A DNA stretch of 64,000 nt from Salegentibacter tibetensis (GTDB lineage Bacteria; Bacteroidota; Bacteroidia; Flavobacteriales; Flavobacteriaceae). Below are positions 24,542 through 33,626 of the stretch, piece by piece. Both the position numbers and the translations under genes were made by a program. Location: positions 62,001 to 126,000 of the forward strand of contig NZ_JAIQZA010000007.1 in the NCBI RefSeq assembly GCF_020164485.1, written 5' to 3'. Below the pieces are notes generated by a model, which searched no databases, had not been told where the DNA came from, and saw only the letters and a program-made list of their open reading frames with translations. Position 1 is the first letter of the stretch. The number at the start of each line of letters is the position of its first letter.

Positions 24542-27367
24542 ATGTATTCCCCCTTGAGGTTTTATCTGTTTATTTTATATTTTTTTGTGGGAACTGGATG
24601 GGGTTTTGCTCAAAACTCCATCTCATTAAATGCTCACCTAAATGATAGCACACATACCTTTACCATTGAGCAGGAATTGGTCTATACCAACTCCAGTAAA
24701 GATACCCTAACCCAAATTTATCTTAACGACTGGGCTAATGCCTTTAGCGCAAAAAACACTCCCCTCGCCAAACGTTTTGCTGAAGAATTTGCAAGACGTT
24801 TTAGATTTGCCAAAGATGAAGAACGCGGCGCCACTTATATTAATAATATCACCAATGCAGAAAATGAACAGCTAATTTGGGAACGTCCCGAAGAAGCTCC
24901 AGACCTTATAAGGCTTAAACTCTATCAGCCTTTACTTCCCGGACAAAGCTTTACGATAAATCTCAATTATCTTGTTAAGATTCCTATAGATAAATTCACA
25001 AGATACGGGGTAGATTCAGACAATAATTACAAACTTAGATACTGGTACATTACACCCGGAGTTTATAAAAATGGTAATTGGGAAGTTTATAGCCATAAAA
25101 ATCTTGGAGATCAATATAATGCACTGCACGATATAGAAATAGAGCTTAACACCCCACCCCAATATTATGTAGGATCTCCCCTCGATTTTAAAAGTGTGCG
25201 TACCACCAATGGTACTAAAACTGTGAAGCTTTCTGGGAAAGATCAATTAGACACCAAAATCTACCTTACAAATTCCTTTATTTTTGAATCTTTACCAACT
25301 GATGCTCATGAAGTAATTACGAATGTAGCCGACGATGAGCTTCAGCCTGAAATTAAAAGAATCCTGCTGAATCGTATTGTAAAATATTATAACGAAAGAG
25401 TTGGCGAATATCCACACCAGAAAATTTTTGTGACCCGTGATGATTATTTGAATAGTCCTATTTATGGATTGAATCAGCTACCCGGTTTTATTCGTCCTTT
25501 TCCAGATGGCTTTCAATATGACATTAAGCAATTTAAAACTATCACCAATTATTTACTGAAGAATTCAGTGCATATCAATCCCAGAAAGGAACAATGGGTG
25601 CACGATGCCATCCTGGTTTCTTTAATGATAGATTATGTGAATGAATATTACCCAAATATGAGGTTACTGGGAAACCTCAGCAGTATTATTGGGGTACGAT
25701 GGTTTCACGCAGCCGATCTGGAGTTTAACGACCAGTACCAGTTTTTGTATATGAATATGGCGCGATTAAACTTAGACCAGCCCCTAACTGCAGCTCAGGA
25801 TTCCCTGGTTAAGTTTAATAAAAATATCGCCAATTCTTATAAAGCCGGAGTGGGACTTAAATATGTTGAAGATTACCTCGGAAATGGGATGGTAAAAGAA
25901 GCTGTAAAAGACTTTTATACTCAGCATAATATGCGTCCAACTTCAGCTGAAGATTTCGAGCAAACTTTACAAAAATATGCTACTAAGGATATTTCCTGGT
26001 TTTTTGAAGATTATGTAAACTCAAATAAGAAAATAGATTTCACCATTCAAAATTTATATAAGACCAAAGACTCGCTTAGGGTTACCATTAAAAATAAAAG
26101 AAAAACTAACTTTCCGGTTTCTCTTTATGGCTTAAAAGATGGGGAAATAGTTTTCAAAAAATGGGTTGAAAATATTGATAAAACAAAAACCATTGAAATT
26201 GCCAGACAGGATGTAGATCGCCTCGCATTAAATTATGAGCAAAAAATCCCTGAATTTAATCAGCGGGATAATTATAAGGCAGTTACCAAACTTTTCAACA
26301 AACCCTTTCAGTTTAGGTTATTACAGGATATAGAAGATCCACGCTATTCTCAGTTATTCTTTATGCCCGAATTCAACTACAACTTATACGATGGCATTTC
26401 CATAGGACCCAAACTGTATAATAAAACAGTCCTCTCAAAAACTTTTAACTTCAACATTTCTCCTAAATATGGTTTTACAAGTGAGACCGTTGTTGGCTCC
26501 GCTTCCTTTAGCAATACACATCAATTTGAAAACAAGGAACTTTATGCCATTACTTACGGACTTGGTGGAACACGTTATTCTTACGGATACAATCTTTTTT
26601 ACGAAAAATACACCCCGTTTTTAAACTTTTCTTTCAGAAATAAATACCTGAGGGACAACGAGCGCCAAAATCTACTAATTAGAAATGTGAATGTGCGACG
26701 GGATATTGACCCCAATCAAAGTTTAGAGCAACCCAACTATAATATTTTCAACATTAATTACCGATACAGCAAACCGCATTTGGTAGATTTTTATTCGGCC
26801 TCTTTTGATTTTCAGTTGGCCGAAAAATTCAGTAAAATTTCCATGAGCCTGGAGTATCGAAAATTATTCAGGAATAATCGTCAAATAAACCTCAGATTTT
26901 TTTCCGGAACATTTCTGTACAGCGATAATATGCCATCAGATTATTTCAGTTTTGCATTAGATAGGCCAACAGATTATCTCTTTGATTATAATTATTACGG
27001 AAGAAGTCAGGGAACCGGGTTATTCAGTCAGCAAATTATTGTTGCCGAAGGTGGATTTAAATCCCAATTGCAACCCGAATATGCCAACCAATGGCTTACC
27101 ACCCTGAATGCAAGTACTAACCTCTATAAATGGATATTTGTTTATGGCGATGTAGGTTTGGTAAAAAACGAGCATGAAAATGCACAGTTTTTATACGATT
27201 CCGGGATTCGGCTTAGTCTCGTAGACGATTATTTTGAACTATTTTTTCCCGTTTATTCCAATTTAGGTTGGGAGGTAGCCCAGGATAATTATGACCAAAA
27301 AATAAGATTTATCGTTTCCCTTGATCTTAATACTTTAATAAGACTTTTCACCCGCCGCTGGTATTAA
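24542..27367 (+). CDS. M1-aminopeptidase-like outer-membrane protein, catalytic motif lost
   Basis: 941 residues, signal peptide about 1-24 (GWGFAQ). Residues 25-580 follow the M1 metallopeptidase layout: N-terminal beta domain, a central peptidase-like domain, and a helical end (LGNGMVKEAVKDFYTQHNMR). The zinc motif HEXXH and the GAMEN motif are not found; the expected region reads LLKNSVHINPRKEQWVHDAI and then MIDYVNEYYP, so the catalytic Glu and His are replaced. From about 600 onward the sequence is a series of amphipathic Tyr/Phe-rich strands ending in LIRLFTRRWY, as in outer-membrane barrels. A binding or transport role is more likely than proteolysis. It follows the LOG gene by 62 bp. 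Confidence 0.75.
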   Translation: MYSPLRFYLFILYFFVGTGWGFAQNSISLNAHLNDSTHTFTIEQELVYTNSSKDTLTQIYLNDWANAFSAKNTPLAKRFAEEFARRFRFAKDEERGATYINNITNAENEQLIWERPEEAPDLIRLKLYQPLLPGQSFTINLNYLVKIPIDKFTRYGVDSDNNYKLRYWYITPGVYKNGNWEVYSHKNLGDQYNALHDIEIELNTPPQYYVGSPLDFKSVRTTNGTKTVKLSGKDQLDTKIYLTNSFIFESLPTDAHEVITNVADDELQPEIKRILLNRIVKYYNERVGEYPHQKIFVTRDDYLNSPIYGLNQLPGFIRPFPDGFQYDIKQFKTITNYLLKNSVHINPRKEQWVHDAILVSLMIDYVNEYYPNMRLLGNLSSIIGVRWFHAADLEFNDQYQFLYMNMARLNLDQPLTAAQDSLVKFNKNIANSYKAGVGLKYVEDYLGNGMVKEAVKDFYTQHNMRPTSAEDFEQTLQKYATKDISWFFEDYVNSNKKIDFTIQNLYKTKDSLRVTIKNKRKTNFPVSLYGLKDGEIVFKKWVENIDKTKTIEIARQDVDRLALNYEQKIPEFNQRDNYKAVTKLFNKPFQFRLLQDIEDPRYSQLFFMPEFNYNLYDGISIGPKLYNKTVLSKTFNFNISPKYGFTSETVVGSASFSNTHQFENKELYAITYGLGGTRYSYGYNLFYEKYTPFLNFSFRNKYLRDNERQNLLIRNVNVRRDIDPNQSLEQPNYNIFNINYRYSKPHLVDFYSASFDFQLAEKFSKISMSLEYRKLFRNNRQINLRFFSGTFLYSDNMPSDYFSFALDRPTDYLFDYNYYGRSQGTGLFSQQIIVAEGGFKSQLQPEYANQWLTTLNASTNLYKWIFVYGDVGLVKNEHENAQFLYDSGIRLSLVDDYFELFFPVYSNLGWEVAQDNYDQKIRFIVSLDLNTLIRLFTRRWY

Positions 27368-27519
27368 CAAAGATTTAATTTAGATAACTAATTCTTAGCA
27401 TTCCGCGTTTCAATTACATAAAAACCAGTATTTTCTACAATTTTCGCTATTTAATTTCAGTAAACACAATAAAAATCCTTTAAAATAAACTTTTCTTAAA
27501 ATATTTTGATTTTAATGAA

Positions 27520-27550
27520 TTGTATACAATCTAAGTTTTCGTTACATTTG
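27520..27550 (+). promoter_or_regulatory. Candidate promoter of the 2-oxoacid dehydrogenase E1 gene
   Basis: TTG at 27520-27522 and TACATTTG at 27543-27550 are separated by 20 bp, matching the Bacteroidota arrangement TTG-N(about 19)-TAnnTTTG. Transcription would begin close to 27557, supporting ATG 27572 as start. Confidence 0.6.
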
Positions 27551-27571
27551 TTATTATTCAAAACAACGTTC

Positions 27572-29974
27572 ATGCAAAGCGAAACAAAAACTAAAGATTC
27601 AATTTCATTTGAAGATTTTAAGGCAGAGGTGCTGGCAGATTATAAAATTGCCGTTACCAGCCGCGAATGCAGCCTTTTGGGAAGACGCGAAGTGCTTACC
27701 GGAAAAGCTAAGTTCGGGATCTTTGGAGATGGAAAAGAAGTGCCACAACTCGCTATGGCCAAAGCTTTTAAAAATGGTGATTTTAGATCTGGCTACTATC
27801 GTGACCAAACCTTTATGATGGCCATTGATCAACTTAGCATAGAACAGTTTTTCGCAGGTTTATATGCAGATTCCAACCTGGAAAACGAACCAATGTCTGG
27901 CGGAAGACAAATGGGAGGGCATTTTACCACTCATAGCCTTAACGAAGATGGTAGCTGGAAAAACCTGATGGAGCAAAAAAATTCCAGTGCAGATATCTCT
28001 CCTACTGCCGGCCAAATGCCAAGACTTTTAGGACTCGCTCAAGCTTCAAAAATATATAGAAACGTAGAAGGACTAACTGCCGAAAACTTTTCAGAAAGCG
28101 GAAATGAGATCGCTTGGGGAACTATTGGAAATGCAAGTACCAGTGAAGGCCATTTTTGGGAAACCATAAACGCCGCCGGCGTGTTACAGGTTCCTATGGT
28201 TATGAGCGTATGGGACGATGAATATGGCATCTCGGTGCACGCAAAACACCAAACAACCAAAGAAAATATTTCTGAAATTTTAAAAGGTTTCCAGAGAGAC
28301 GAAGAAAATAAAGGCTACGAAATTATTGTAGTTAATGGCTGGGATTACGTAGCGCTTATTGAAGCTTACGAAAAAGCCGAAAAAATAGCCAGGAAAGAAC
28401 ATTGCCCGGTGCTTATTCATGTTGTAAAACTTACTCAACCGCAAGGTCACTCTACTTCCGGTTCTCACGAGCGTTACAAGAATGAACAGCGTTTGTCATG
28501 GGAGCGTGAATTCGATTGCAACGTAAAGCTTAGGGAGTGGATTCTTGAAAATAATATTAGTACAGACGAAGAGCTGCAGGATATTGAGAAAGAAATAAAA
28601 CGCGAAGTAAGGGAAGGAAAGAGAGCAGCCTGGAATAATTATGCAGAACCTACCAAAGCCAGGCAAAAAGGGCTACTCGCCATACTTTCTAAATTAGCAA
28701 AAAACACCGAGGAAAAGGAAGCGGTGGTTAAACTAGCCAAAGAATTAAACGCAAATAAAGAACCGCTTAAAAAAGACCTTGCGATTGCCGCCAGAAAGAC
28801 GTTAAGAATAATTCGAAAAGAAAATTCTGAAGAAAAATCTGAGCTTCTTGATTGGTTAAGTGATTTTGAGAAAGTTATGGCTGACGATTATAACAGTCAT
28901 TTATATATTGAATCAAACGGCCTTCAAACAGAAGTTTTACCCGAATATGATGAAGATTCTACTGAAGTTGATGGAAGGATTATTCTGCGGGATAATTTCG
29001 ATCAAATTTTCAGCAATATACCGGAAAGCTTAATTTTTGGAGAAGATGCCGGGGAAATAGGTGATGTAAACCAGGGACTGGAAGGACTTCAGAAGAAATA
29101 CGGAAAACTACGTGTTGCCGATGTTGGTATTCGTGAAGCTACTATTCTTGGCCAGGGAATTGGCATGGCAATGAGAGGTTTAAGACCAATTGCTGAAATT
29201 CAATACCTGGATTACGTAATGTACGCTATCCAGGGAATGAGTGACGATCTCGCTACCTTACAATACAGAACTAAAGGAAAACAAAAAGCTCCACTAATTA
29301 TAAGAACCCGTGGCCACCGTTTAGAAGGAATCTGGCATAGTGGTTCACAAATGGGTGGAATTCTTAACCTGGTACGCGGGATGTATGTTCTGGTTCCCAG
29401 AAATATGACCAAAGCAGCTGGTTTCTATAACACATTACTGGAACAGGATACCCCTGCTCTATTGGTTGAATGTTTAAACGGTTACCGCTTAAAAGAAAAA
29501 AAACCAAGTAACTTATCTGAACTTAGAACCCCAATAGGAAAAGTTGAAACCGTTAGGGATGGAAGCGATATCACTCTAATTTCTTACGGCTCTACTTTAA
29601 GAATTGTGACTCAAACTGCCGAGGAATTAAATGAATTTGGAATTGATGCCGAAGTAATCGATGTACAATCTTTACTTCCGTTTGACCTGGAGCACGATAT
29701 TGTAAAGAGCGTAGAAAAAACCAACCGACTTCTGGTGATAGATGAGGATGTTCCGGGAGGGGCTTCAGCATTTATTTTAGATAAGGTTTTAAACGAGCAA
29801 AACGCCTGGCGATACCTGGACAGTAAACCACAAACGCTAACCGCTAAGGAGCACCGCCCATCTTATGGTACCGATGGGGATTATTTTAGCAAACCTTCAG
29901 CAGAAGATATTTTCGAAAAAGTGTATGCGATTTTTAACGAAGTAAATCCTGAAGAATTTCCGGCGATAAGATAG
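27572..29974 (+). CDS. 2-oxoacid dehydrogenase E1, fused alpha and beta subunits
   Basis: 800 residues from ATG 27572. The frame extends to a TTG at 27506, but those codons overlap the promoter. The N-terminal half is the E1-alpha part with the thiamine diphosphate region GNASTSEGHFWETINAAG and the HSTSGSHERY loop. The C-terminal half, from about 470, is the E1-beta transketolase domain (FGEDAGEIGDVNQGLEGLQK, then GIREATILGQGIGMAMRG, VIDEDVPGGASAF). Alpha-beta fusions of this kind are common in Bacteroidota and are annotated as branched-chain or 2-oxoglutarate-type E1. The likely substrates are branched-chain 2-oxoacids, but E2 and E3 are not nearby to confirm it. Confidence 0.88.
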   Translation: MQSETKTKDSISFEDFKAEVLADYKIAVTSRECSLLGRREVLTGKAKFGIFGDGKEVPQLAMAKAFKNGDFRSGYYRDQTFMMAIDQLSIEQFFAGLYADSNLENEPMSGGRQMGGHFTTHSLNEDGSWKNLMEQKNSSADISPTAGQMPRLLGLAQASKIYRNVEGLTAENFSESGNEIAWGTIGNASTSEGHFWETINAAGVLQVPMVMSVWDDEYGISVHAKHQTTKENISEILKGFQRDEENKGYEIIVVNGWDYVALIEAYEKAEKIARKEHCPVLIHVVKLTQPQGHSTSGSHERYKNEQRLSWEREFDCNVKLREWILENNISTDEELQDIEKEIKREVREGKRAAWNNYAEPTKARQKGLLAILSKLAKNTEEKEAVVKLAKELNANKEPLKKDLAIAARKTLRIIRKENSEEKSELLDWLSDFEKVMADDYNSHLYIESNGLQTEVLPEYDEDSTEVDGRIILRDNFDQIFSNIPESLIFGEDAGEIGDVNQGLEGLQKKYGKLRVADVGIREATILGQGIGMAMRGLRPIAEIQYLDYVMYAIQGMSDDLATLQYRTKGKQKAPLIIRTRGHRLEGIWHSGSQMGGILNLVRGMYVLVPRNMTKAAGFYNTLLEQDTPALLVECLNGYRLKEKKPSNLSELRTPIGKVETVRDGSDITLISYGSTLRIVTQTAEELNEFGIDAEVIDVQSLLPFDLEHDIVKSVEKTNRLLVIDEDVPGGASAFILDKVLNEQNAWRYLDSKPQTLTAKEHRPSYGTDGDYFSKPSAEDIFEKVYAIFNEVNPEEFPAIR

Positions 29975-30026
29975 ATCTTGTTAATTGTTTTAAGTTAACA
30001 AGTGGCTGTTGGAACGGGTCTATTTT

Positions 30027-30104
30027 CGGCAAGCTGAACTTGTTTCAGCTTCTAATATGTTTTTTGTTCAACATCATAGATCCTGAAACAAGTTTAGGAT
30101 GACG
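30027..30104. repeat. Dispersed inverted-repeat element, family A, copy 2
   Basis: Left arm CTGAACTTGTTTCAG with flank CTTCTAA; right arm TAGATCCTGAAACAAG then AGGATGACG. About 78 bp, inverted ends, between the convergent E1 and PH-domain genes. Confidence 0.7.
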
Positions 30105-30157
30105 ATTAAACAGCTTTATTTTTTACCTTTATTTAATCTCATTAATACCAAGCATCC

Positions 30158-31684
30158 TCACATCCAGTTCTTAGAACTAGCTTCAGCTTTATACAATACA
30201 TAATTTACATATTCCAAAACATCAGTCTTAACAGCATAAAACCGTAGGTCTCCCCCTGCGGTATGAAAAACTACATTTACCAGGTTTTTTCTTCGGTACC
30301 AGATGGGTTGCTTCACACTAATAGATTGTATTTTAAACAATTCCAGAGTTTCTTCAGTTTTATTCCAGAAGCCCGTTTTCTTTTGTAAGAATTCTTCGGT
30401 AACAATTAGTTTTCGGGCTTTAAATGCAAGTATTTGTAATGTTAAGGCTACAATAATATAAAGACCAGCTAAGACTAAGACAGTCCATAACTGAAGGTTT
30501 ATATAAGCCGTAAAATGCCAGAAAGCAAGAAATATCAATACTGGCAACATTGCCAGTGAAATTTTCCTGAATAACAATAATTTATCTGGTCTAAATGTAG
30601 TGCTGAAACTAGATTTAGAAGATTCCGGATATAAAAAATATTTTATCTTCTTTACGATCTCATTCCCCAATCCAGGGATCTTTATTTTATTTTTCTGAAA
30701 TTCATTCTCACTACTTGACAGAGAAATTTGTGCTTCATAAAGATTAAAACGTTCCTGAACAGGGTTCGTTTTAATTCGCATTAACTGAAGTCTTCTGGGT
30801 TGAAGGGAAACCTTGGTATTGGTCTTTAAGCCCATTTCAACCTCCATTTTATCTTTATTCTGCTGAATTTTTAAGCCGTAATACTTTATAAAGACTTCAA
30901 TAATGGTAATACTTATACTCAAAAGCAAAAGCAGCACAAATAGCACCGCTATATATCCAACAGACTGCAAGACCCCGGAAAATTGATCGAAATAAACTTC
31001 AACATCTTCCATCCGGTCCTTAAAATAAGTGTTTACCCTATTATAAATAGTCATTACAAAAGCAAACACCAAAGAGAGTCCGCGTAAATAATTGGTACTT
31101 ATTCCAATTTTTAAAAGGGTGAGAATTCCTACTTTATGCGTCCAGAAAACCTCGTTATTTTCCTCTGTTTCCGTAGCTTCCCCTTCTAATTGTTGTGATT
31201 CAGTTTTTTCAGCTTTTGCCTTTAAAAGAATTTTTGAAAGACTATTGGCATCCTCGCCGGAAATCGCTTTTATCTCTACTTCTTTTTGATTGCTTCCGGC
31301 AGTATCTATTACCAGGCTGTAAACCTTTATTATTCGCTGTAAAATAGAACGTTTAAAATAAACCTGCTGAATTTTATCAAAAGGAATCGCTGTGTTTTCG
31401 GTAGAAAAAATTCCTTTTTCCAGAACAAATTCCTCCCGGTTATAATCTATATAAAAAACAAACTTGAGATAGTAGAGGTAACTATAGATTAGGGTTAAAA
31501 CACCCAAAAACACTAAACCTATGGCGATATAAATTAAAGTAGTGCTACTGGGACCGCTTAATAACAAATAGGCACCCAGAGCCCAAAACATCCTGAACAA
31601 CTTATATAGGCTGGAAATAAAAATAAGAAGGACCCCGACTATAGACTGTCGCTGGGCGGTATTGTAGGCTTCAGGATTCATCAT
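30158..31684 (-). CDS. PH-domain membrane protein, long partner (YdbT-like)
   Basis: 508 residues from ATG 31684. A TTG start at 31702 is possible but less likely, and ATG 31681 is equally close. Pairs of membrane helices near the N-terminus, around 195-255 and around 380-410 alternate with three bacterial PH (bPH_2) modules. Each shows the pattern FVLEKGIFS...IPFDKIQQVYFKRSIL (first copy). Proteins like Bacillus YdbT form a membrane pair with a short YdbS-like protein; the function is unknown, with a proposed role in stress or antimicrobial resistance. The start overlaps the end of the short partner by 14 bp, so translation is coupled. Confidence 0.8.
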   Translation of the reverse strand: MMNPEAYNTAQRQSIVGVLLIFISSLYKLFRMFWALGAYLLLSGPSSTTLIYIAIGLVFLGVLTLIYSYLYYLKFVFYIDYNREEFVLEKGIFSTENTAIPFDKIQQVYFKRSILQRIIKVYSLVIDTAGSNQKEVEIKAISGEDANSLSKILLKAKAEKTESQQLEGEATETEENNEVFWTHKVGILTLLKIGISTNYLRGLSLVFAFVMTIYNRVNTYFKDRMEDVEVYFDQFSGVLQSVGYIAVLFVLLLLLSISITIIEVFIKYYGLKIQQNKDKMEVEMGLKTNTKVSLQPRRLQLMRIKTNPVQERFNLYEAQISLSSSENEFQKNKIKIPGLGNEIVKKIKYFLYPESSKSSFSTTFRPDKLLLFRKISLAMLPVLIFLAFWHFTAYINLQLWTVLVLAGLYIIVALTLQILAFKARKLIVTEEFLQKKTGFWNKTEETLELFKIQSISVKQPIWYRRKNLVNVVFHTAGGDLRFYAVKTDVLEYVNYVLYKAEASSKNWM

Positions 31685-32198
31685 TGGAGATCTTAACCGC
31701 AATGGCTTCTTTTAACCGCACTGCCATTTCCGGATCCAGTCCGGGAATGGTGATATCGCTCCCGCTTCCACCGGCAGTAAAAATATTAAGACTTGAAATG
31801 CCCAAAATTTTATCCCAAACGCCTCGTGAAATCGATGCATGCTGAACCCTGTTAAATGGGATTACCGTGGCTTTACTAAAGATATAACCTCTCTTATAGA
31901 TGATATCTTTTTCTCTTATAGCATAACCCAAACTATTAAGCAGTTTATAATTATTCCAGAACCTGAATACAAAAGCGACTAATACAAGCGCAAAAATAAT
32001 CCCTGACTGCAGATGATTAAGCTGAAAAAACCAAAACACACCGAGCCCAATAGACAGGACGAGCATAAAAATGCCCGTCTGAATATTCATTTTAATAAGA
32101 TAATTAGGTGAAACTGAAGAAAAGGCTACCGCCTCATATTTGGGCAAAGAAGCTAAATCTATTGGTTCGTTGCTAAAATCTTTGGCTACGGGATCCAT
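31671..32198 (-). CDS. PH-domain membrane protein, short partner (YdbS-like)
   Basis: 175 residues. Two membrane helices (about 38-80) precede one bPH_2 module: IIYKRGYIFSKATVIPFNRV, then QHASISRGVWDKILGISSLN and FTAGGSGSDITIPGL. This is the usual YdbS layout. The ATG at 32198 lies 13 bp inside the end of menB and its end overlaps the long partner, so menB, ydbS-like and ydbT-like genes form a tightly coupled operon. That link with menaquinone synthesis may be only for expression. Confidence 0.82.
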   Translation of the reverse strand: MDPVAKDFSNEPIDLASLPKYEAVAFSSVSPNYLIKMNIQTGIFMLVLSIGLGVFWFFQLNHLQSGIIFALVLVAFVFRFWNNYKLLNSLGYAIREKDIIYKRGYIFSKATVIPFNRVQHASISRGVWDKILGISSLNIFTAGGSGSDITIPGLDPEMAVRLKEAIAVKISNDES

Positions 32199-33025
32199 TT
32201 TTTATCAAAATTAGGTTTTCTTTTTTCCAGAAAAGCATCACGGCCTTCTTTGGCTTCATCAGTCATATAGGCAAGTCGGGTAACTTCTCCTGCAAAAACC
32301 TGCTGGCCTACCATTCCGTCATCGGTCATGTTCATGGCGAATTTCAGCATTTTTATGGAAGTTGGCGATTTTGCCATAATTTCCTGTGCCCATTCGTAAG
32401 CAGTATCTTCCAGCTCATCGTGTGGAATTACGGCGTTCACCATCCCCATTTCATAGGCTTCCTGCGCCGAATAATTTCTTCCGAGAAAAAAGATTTCACG
32501 CGCCTTCTTCTGTCCTACCATTTTCGCTAAATAAGCTGATCCATAACCGGCATCAAAACTTGTTACATCGGCATCGGTTTGTTTGAAAATGGCGTTTTCC
32601 TTACTGGCAAGCGTTAGGTCGCAAACTACGTGTAAACTATGCCCGCCGCCTACAGCCCAACCGGGAACTACGCAAATTACGGCCTTTGGCATAAACCGAA
32701 TTAAACGCTGAACTTCCAGGATATTTAATCTATGATAACCATCTTCACCCACATAGCCCTGATGACCACGTGCTTTTTGATCACCTCCGCTGCAAAAAGC
32801 CCATTTCCCGTCTTTGGAAGATGGCCCTTCAGCAGATAGTAAAACGCAGCCAATGGAAGTATCTTCGTGTGCATTATGAAACGCATCTAAAAGTTCCGAA
32901 GTAGTTTTAGGCCTGAATGCATTTCGAACATCAGGTCGGTTAAAGGCAATTCTAGCCACGCCACCTGATTTTTTATAAGTTATATCTTCGTATTCTTTTA
33001 CAGTTTTCCAGTTGATTTTACTCAT
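32186..33025 (-). CDS. menB: 1,4-dihydroxy-2-naphthoyl-CoA synthase
   Basis: 279 residues. A crotonase-fold enzyme with the MenB landmarks: IAFNRPDVRNAFRPKT near 28-43, CSGGDQKARG near 78-87, VPGWAVGGGHSLHVVCDLTL (oxyanion hole) and TDADVTSFDAGYGSAYLA. It closes the second ring of the naphthoquinone nucleus in menaquinone synthesis, converting o-succinylbenzoyl-CoA to DHNA-CoA. MenD, menF and a probable DHNA-CoA thioesterase lie a few kilobases away on the same strand; menA, menC and menE are not in the window. Confidence 0.96.
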   Translation of the reverse strand: MSKINWKTVKEYEDITYKKSGGVARIAFNRPDVRNAFRPKTTSELLDAFHNAHEDTSIGCVLLSAEGPSSKDGKWAFCSGGDQKARGHQGYVGEDGYHRLNILEVQRLIRFMPKAVICVVPGWAVGGGHSLHVVCDLTLASKENAIFKQTDADVTSFDAGYGSAYLAKMVGQKKAREIFFLGRNYSAQEAYEMGMVNAVIPHDELEDTAYEWAQEIMAKSPTSIKMLKFAMNMTDDGMVGQQVFAGEVTRLAYMTDEAKEGRDAFLEKRKPNFDKKWIP

Positions 33026-33069
33026 AAGTCTTTATTTTATTCAAAAATAAGCTTTTCAATTTATCTTAA

Positions 33070-33077
33070 TATCTTTG
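33070..33077 (+). promoter_or_regulatory. Candidate -7 element (TATCTTTG)
   Basis: Exact TAnnTTTG match 55 bp ahead of ATG 33132. It overlaps an upstream in-frame ATG at 33075, which is therefore unlikely to be the true start. Confidence 0.5.
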
Positions 33078-33131
33078 CGCTGCAAATACATTTGCATTGT
33101 TTTTGCTATATTAAAGACAAAAGTCCTAAAA

Positions 33132-33626
33132 ATGAAATTTCGCTTCCTATTTCTAAGCCTGTTTTTAATAAGTATAACCTCTGTTTCTGCCCAGGAATAC
33201 TGGGATATAGCCGATTTTGAAATTAGCAATTACAGCATAGAACCTTCATGGAGCGATCTTAGTTTTGGACAACAGTTCTTTAAAGGAAGTTTTGATCTTC
33301 CCAGCGGTGAATTTATAAATGTAGACGAAAATAAACCCTCCAGTGTAGATATGGTGGGAATTCTGGAGCAACAGCGTAATATGAAAAAACGCACGGTAGA
33401 TATTGGCACCCCTTTACCTACAACTTCTACGCAAAAAAAGAAAGCTTTCGAGATCTCCGATAATTACAGGCTTAGGAATAATGATGAAGTTTATAACGAC
33501 GCCCTTAATTCAAATCCCTATTACCAGAACCAGCGAATTTACCAAAACGCGCTTCACAGGCAGACACAGCGAAGAATGTATTACGGTTCTCAGTACTACT
33601 CGCCCAGGGGTCGTTACTTTTACTAA
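33132..33626 (+). CDS. Small secreted protein of unknown function, Tyr/Gln/Arg-rich tail
   Basis: 164 residues from ATG 33132, chosen because the signal peptide (KFRFLFLSLFLISITSVSAQ, cleavage after about 20) begins there. The mature part starts with DIADFEISNYSIEPSWSD. Its C-terminal 50 residues are rich in Asn, Tyr, Gln and Arg (YYQNQRIYQNALHRQTQRRM). No domain recognised. It lies on the opposite strand to its neighbours, divergent from menB and overlapping the end of cvfB by 4 bp. Exported; function not inferable. Confidence 0.65.
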   Translation: MKFRFLFLSLFLISITSVSAQEYWDIADFEISNYSIEPSWSDLSFGQQFFKGSFDLPSGEFINVDENKPSSVDMVGILEQQRNMKKRTVDIGTPLPTTSTQKKKAFEISDNYRLRNNDEVYNDALNSNPYYQNQRIYQNALHRQTQRRMYYGSQYYSPRGRYFY

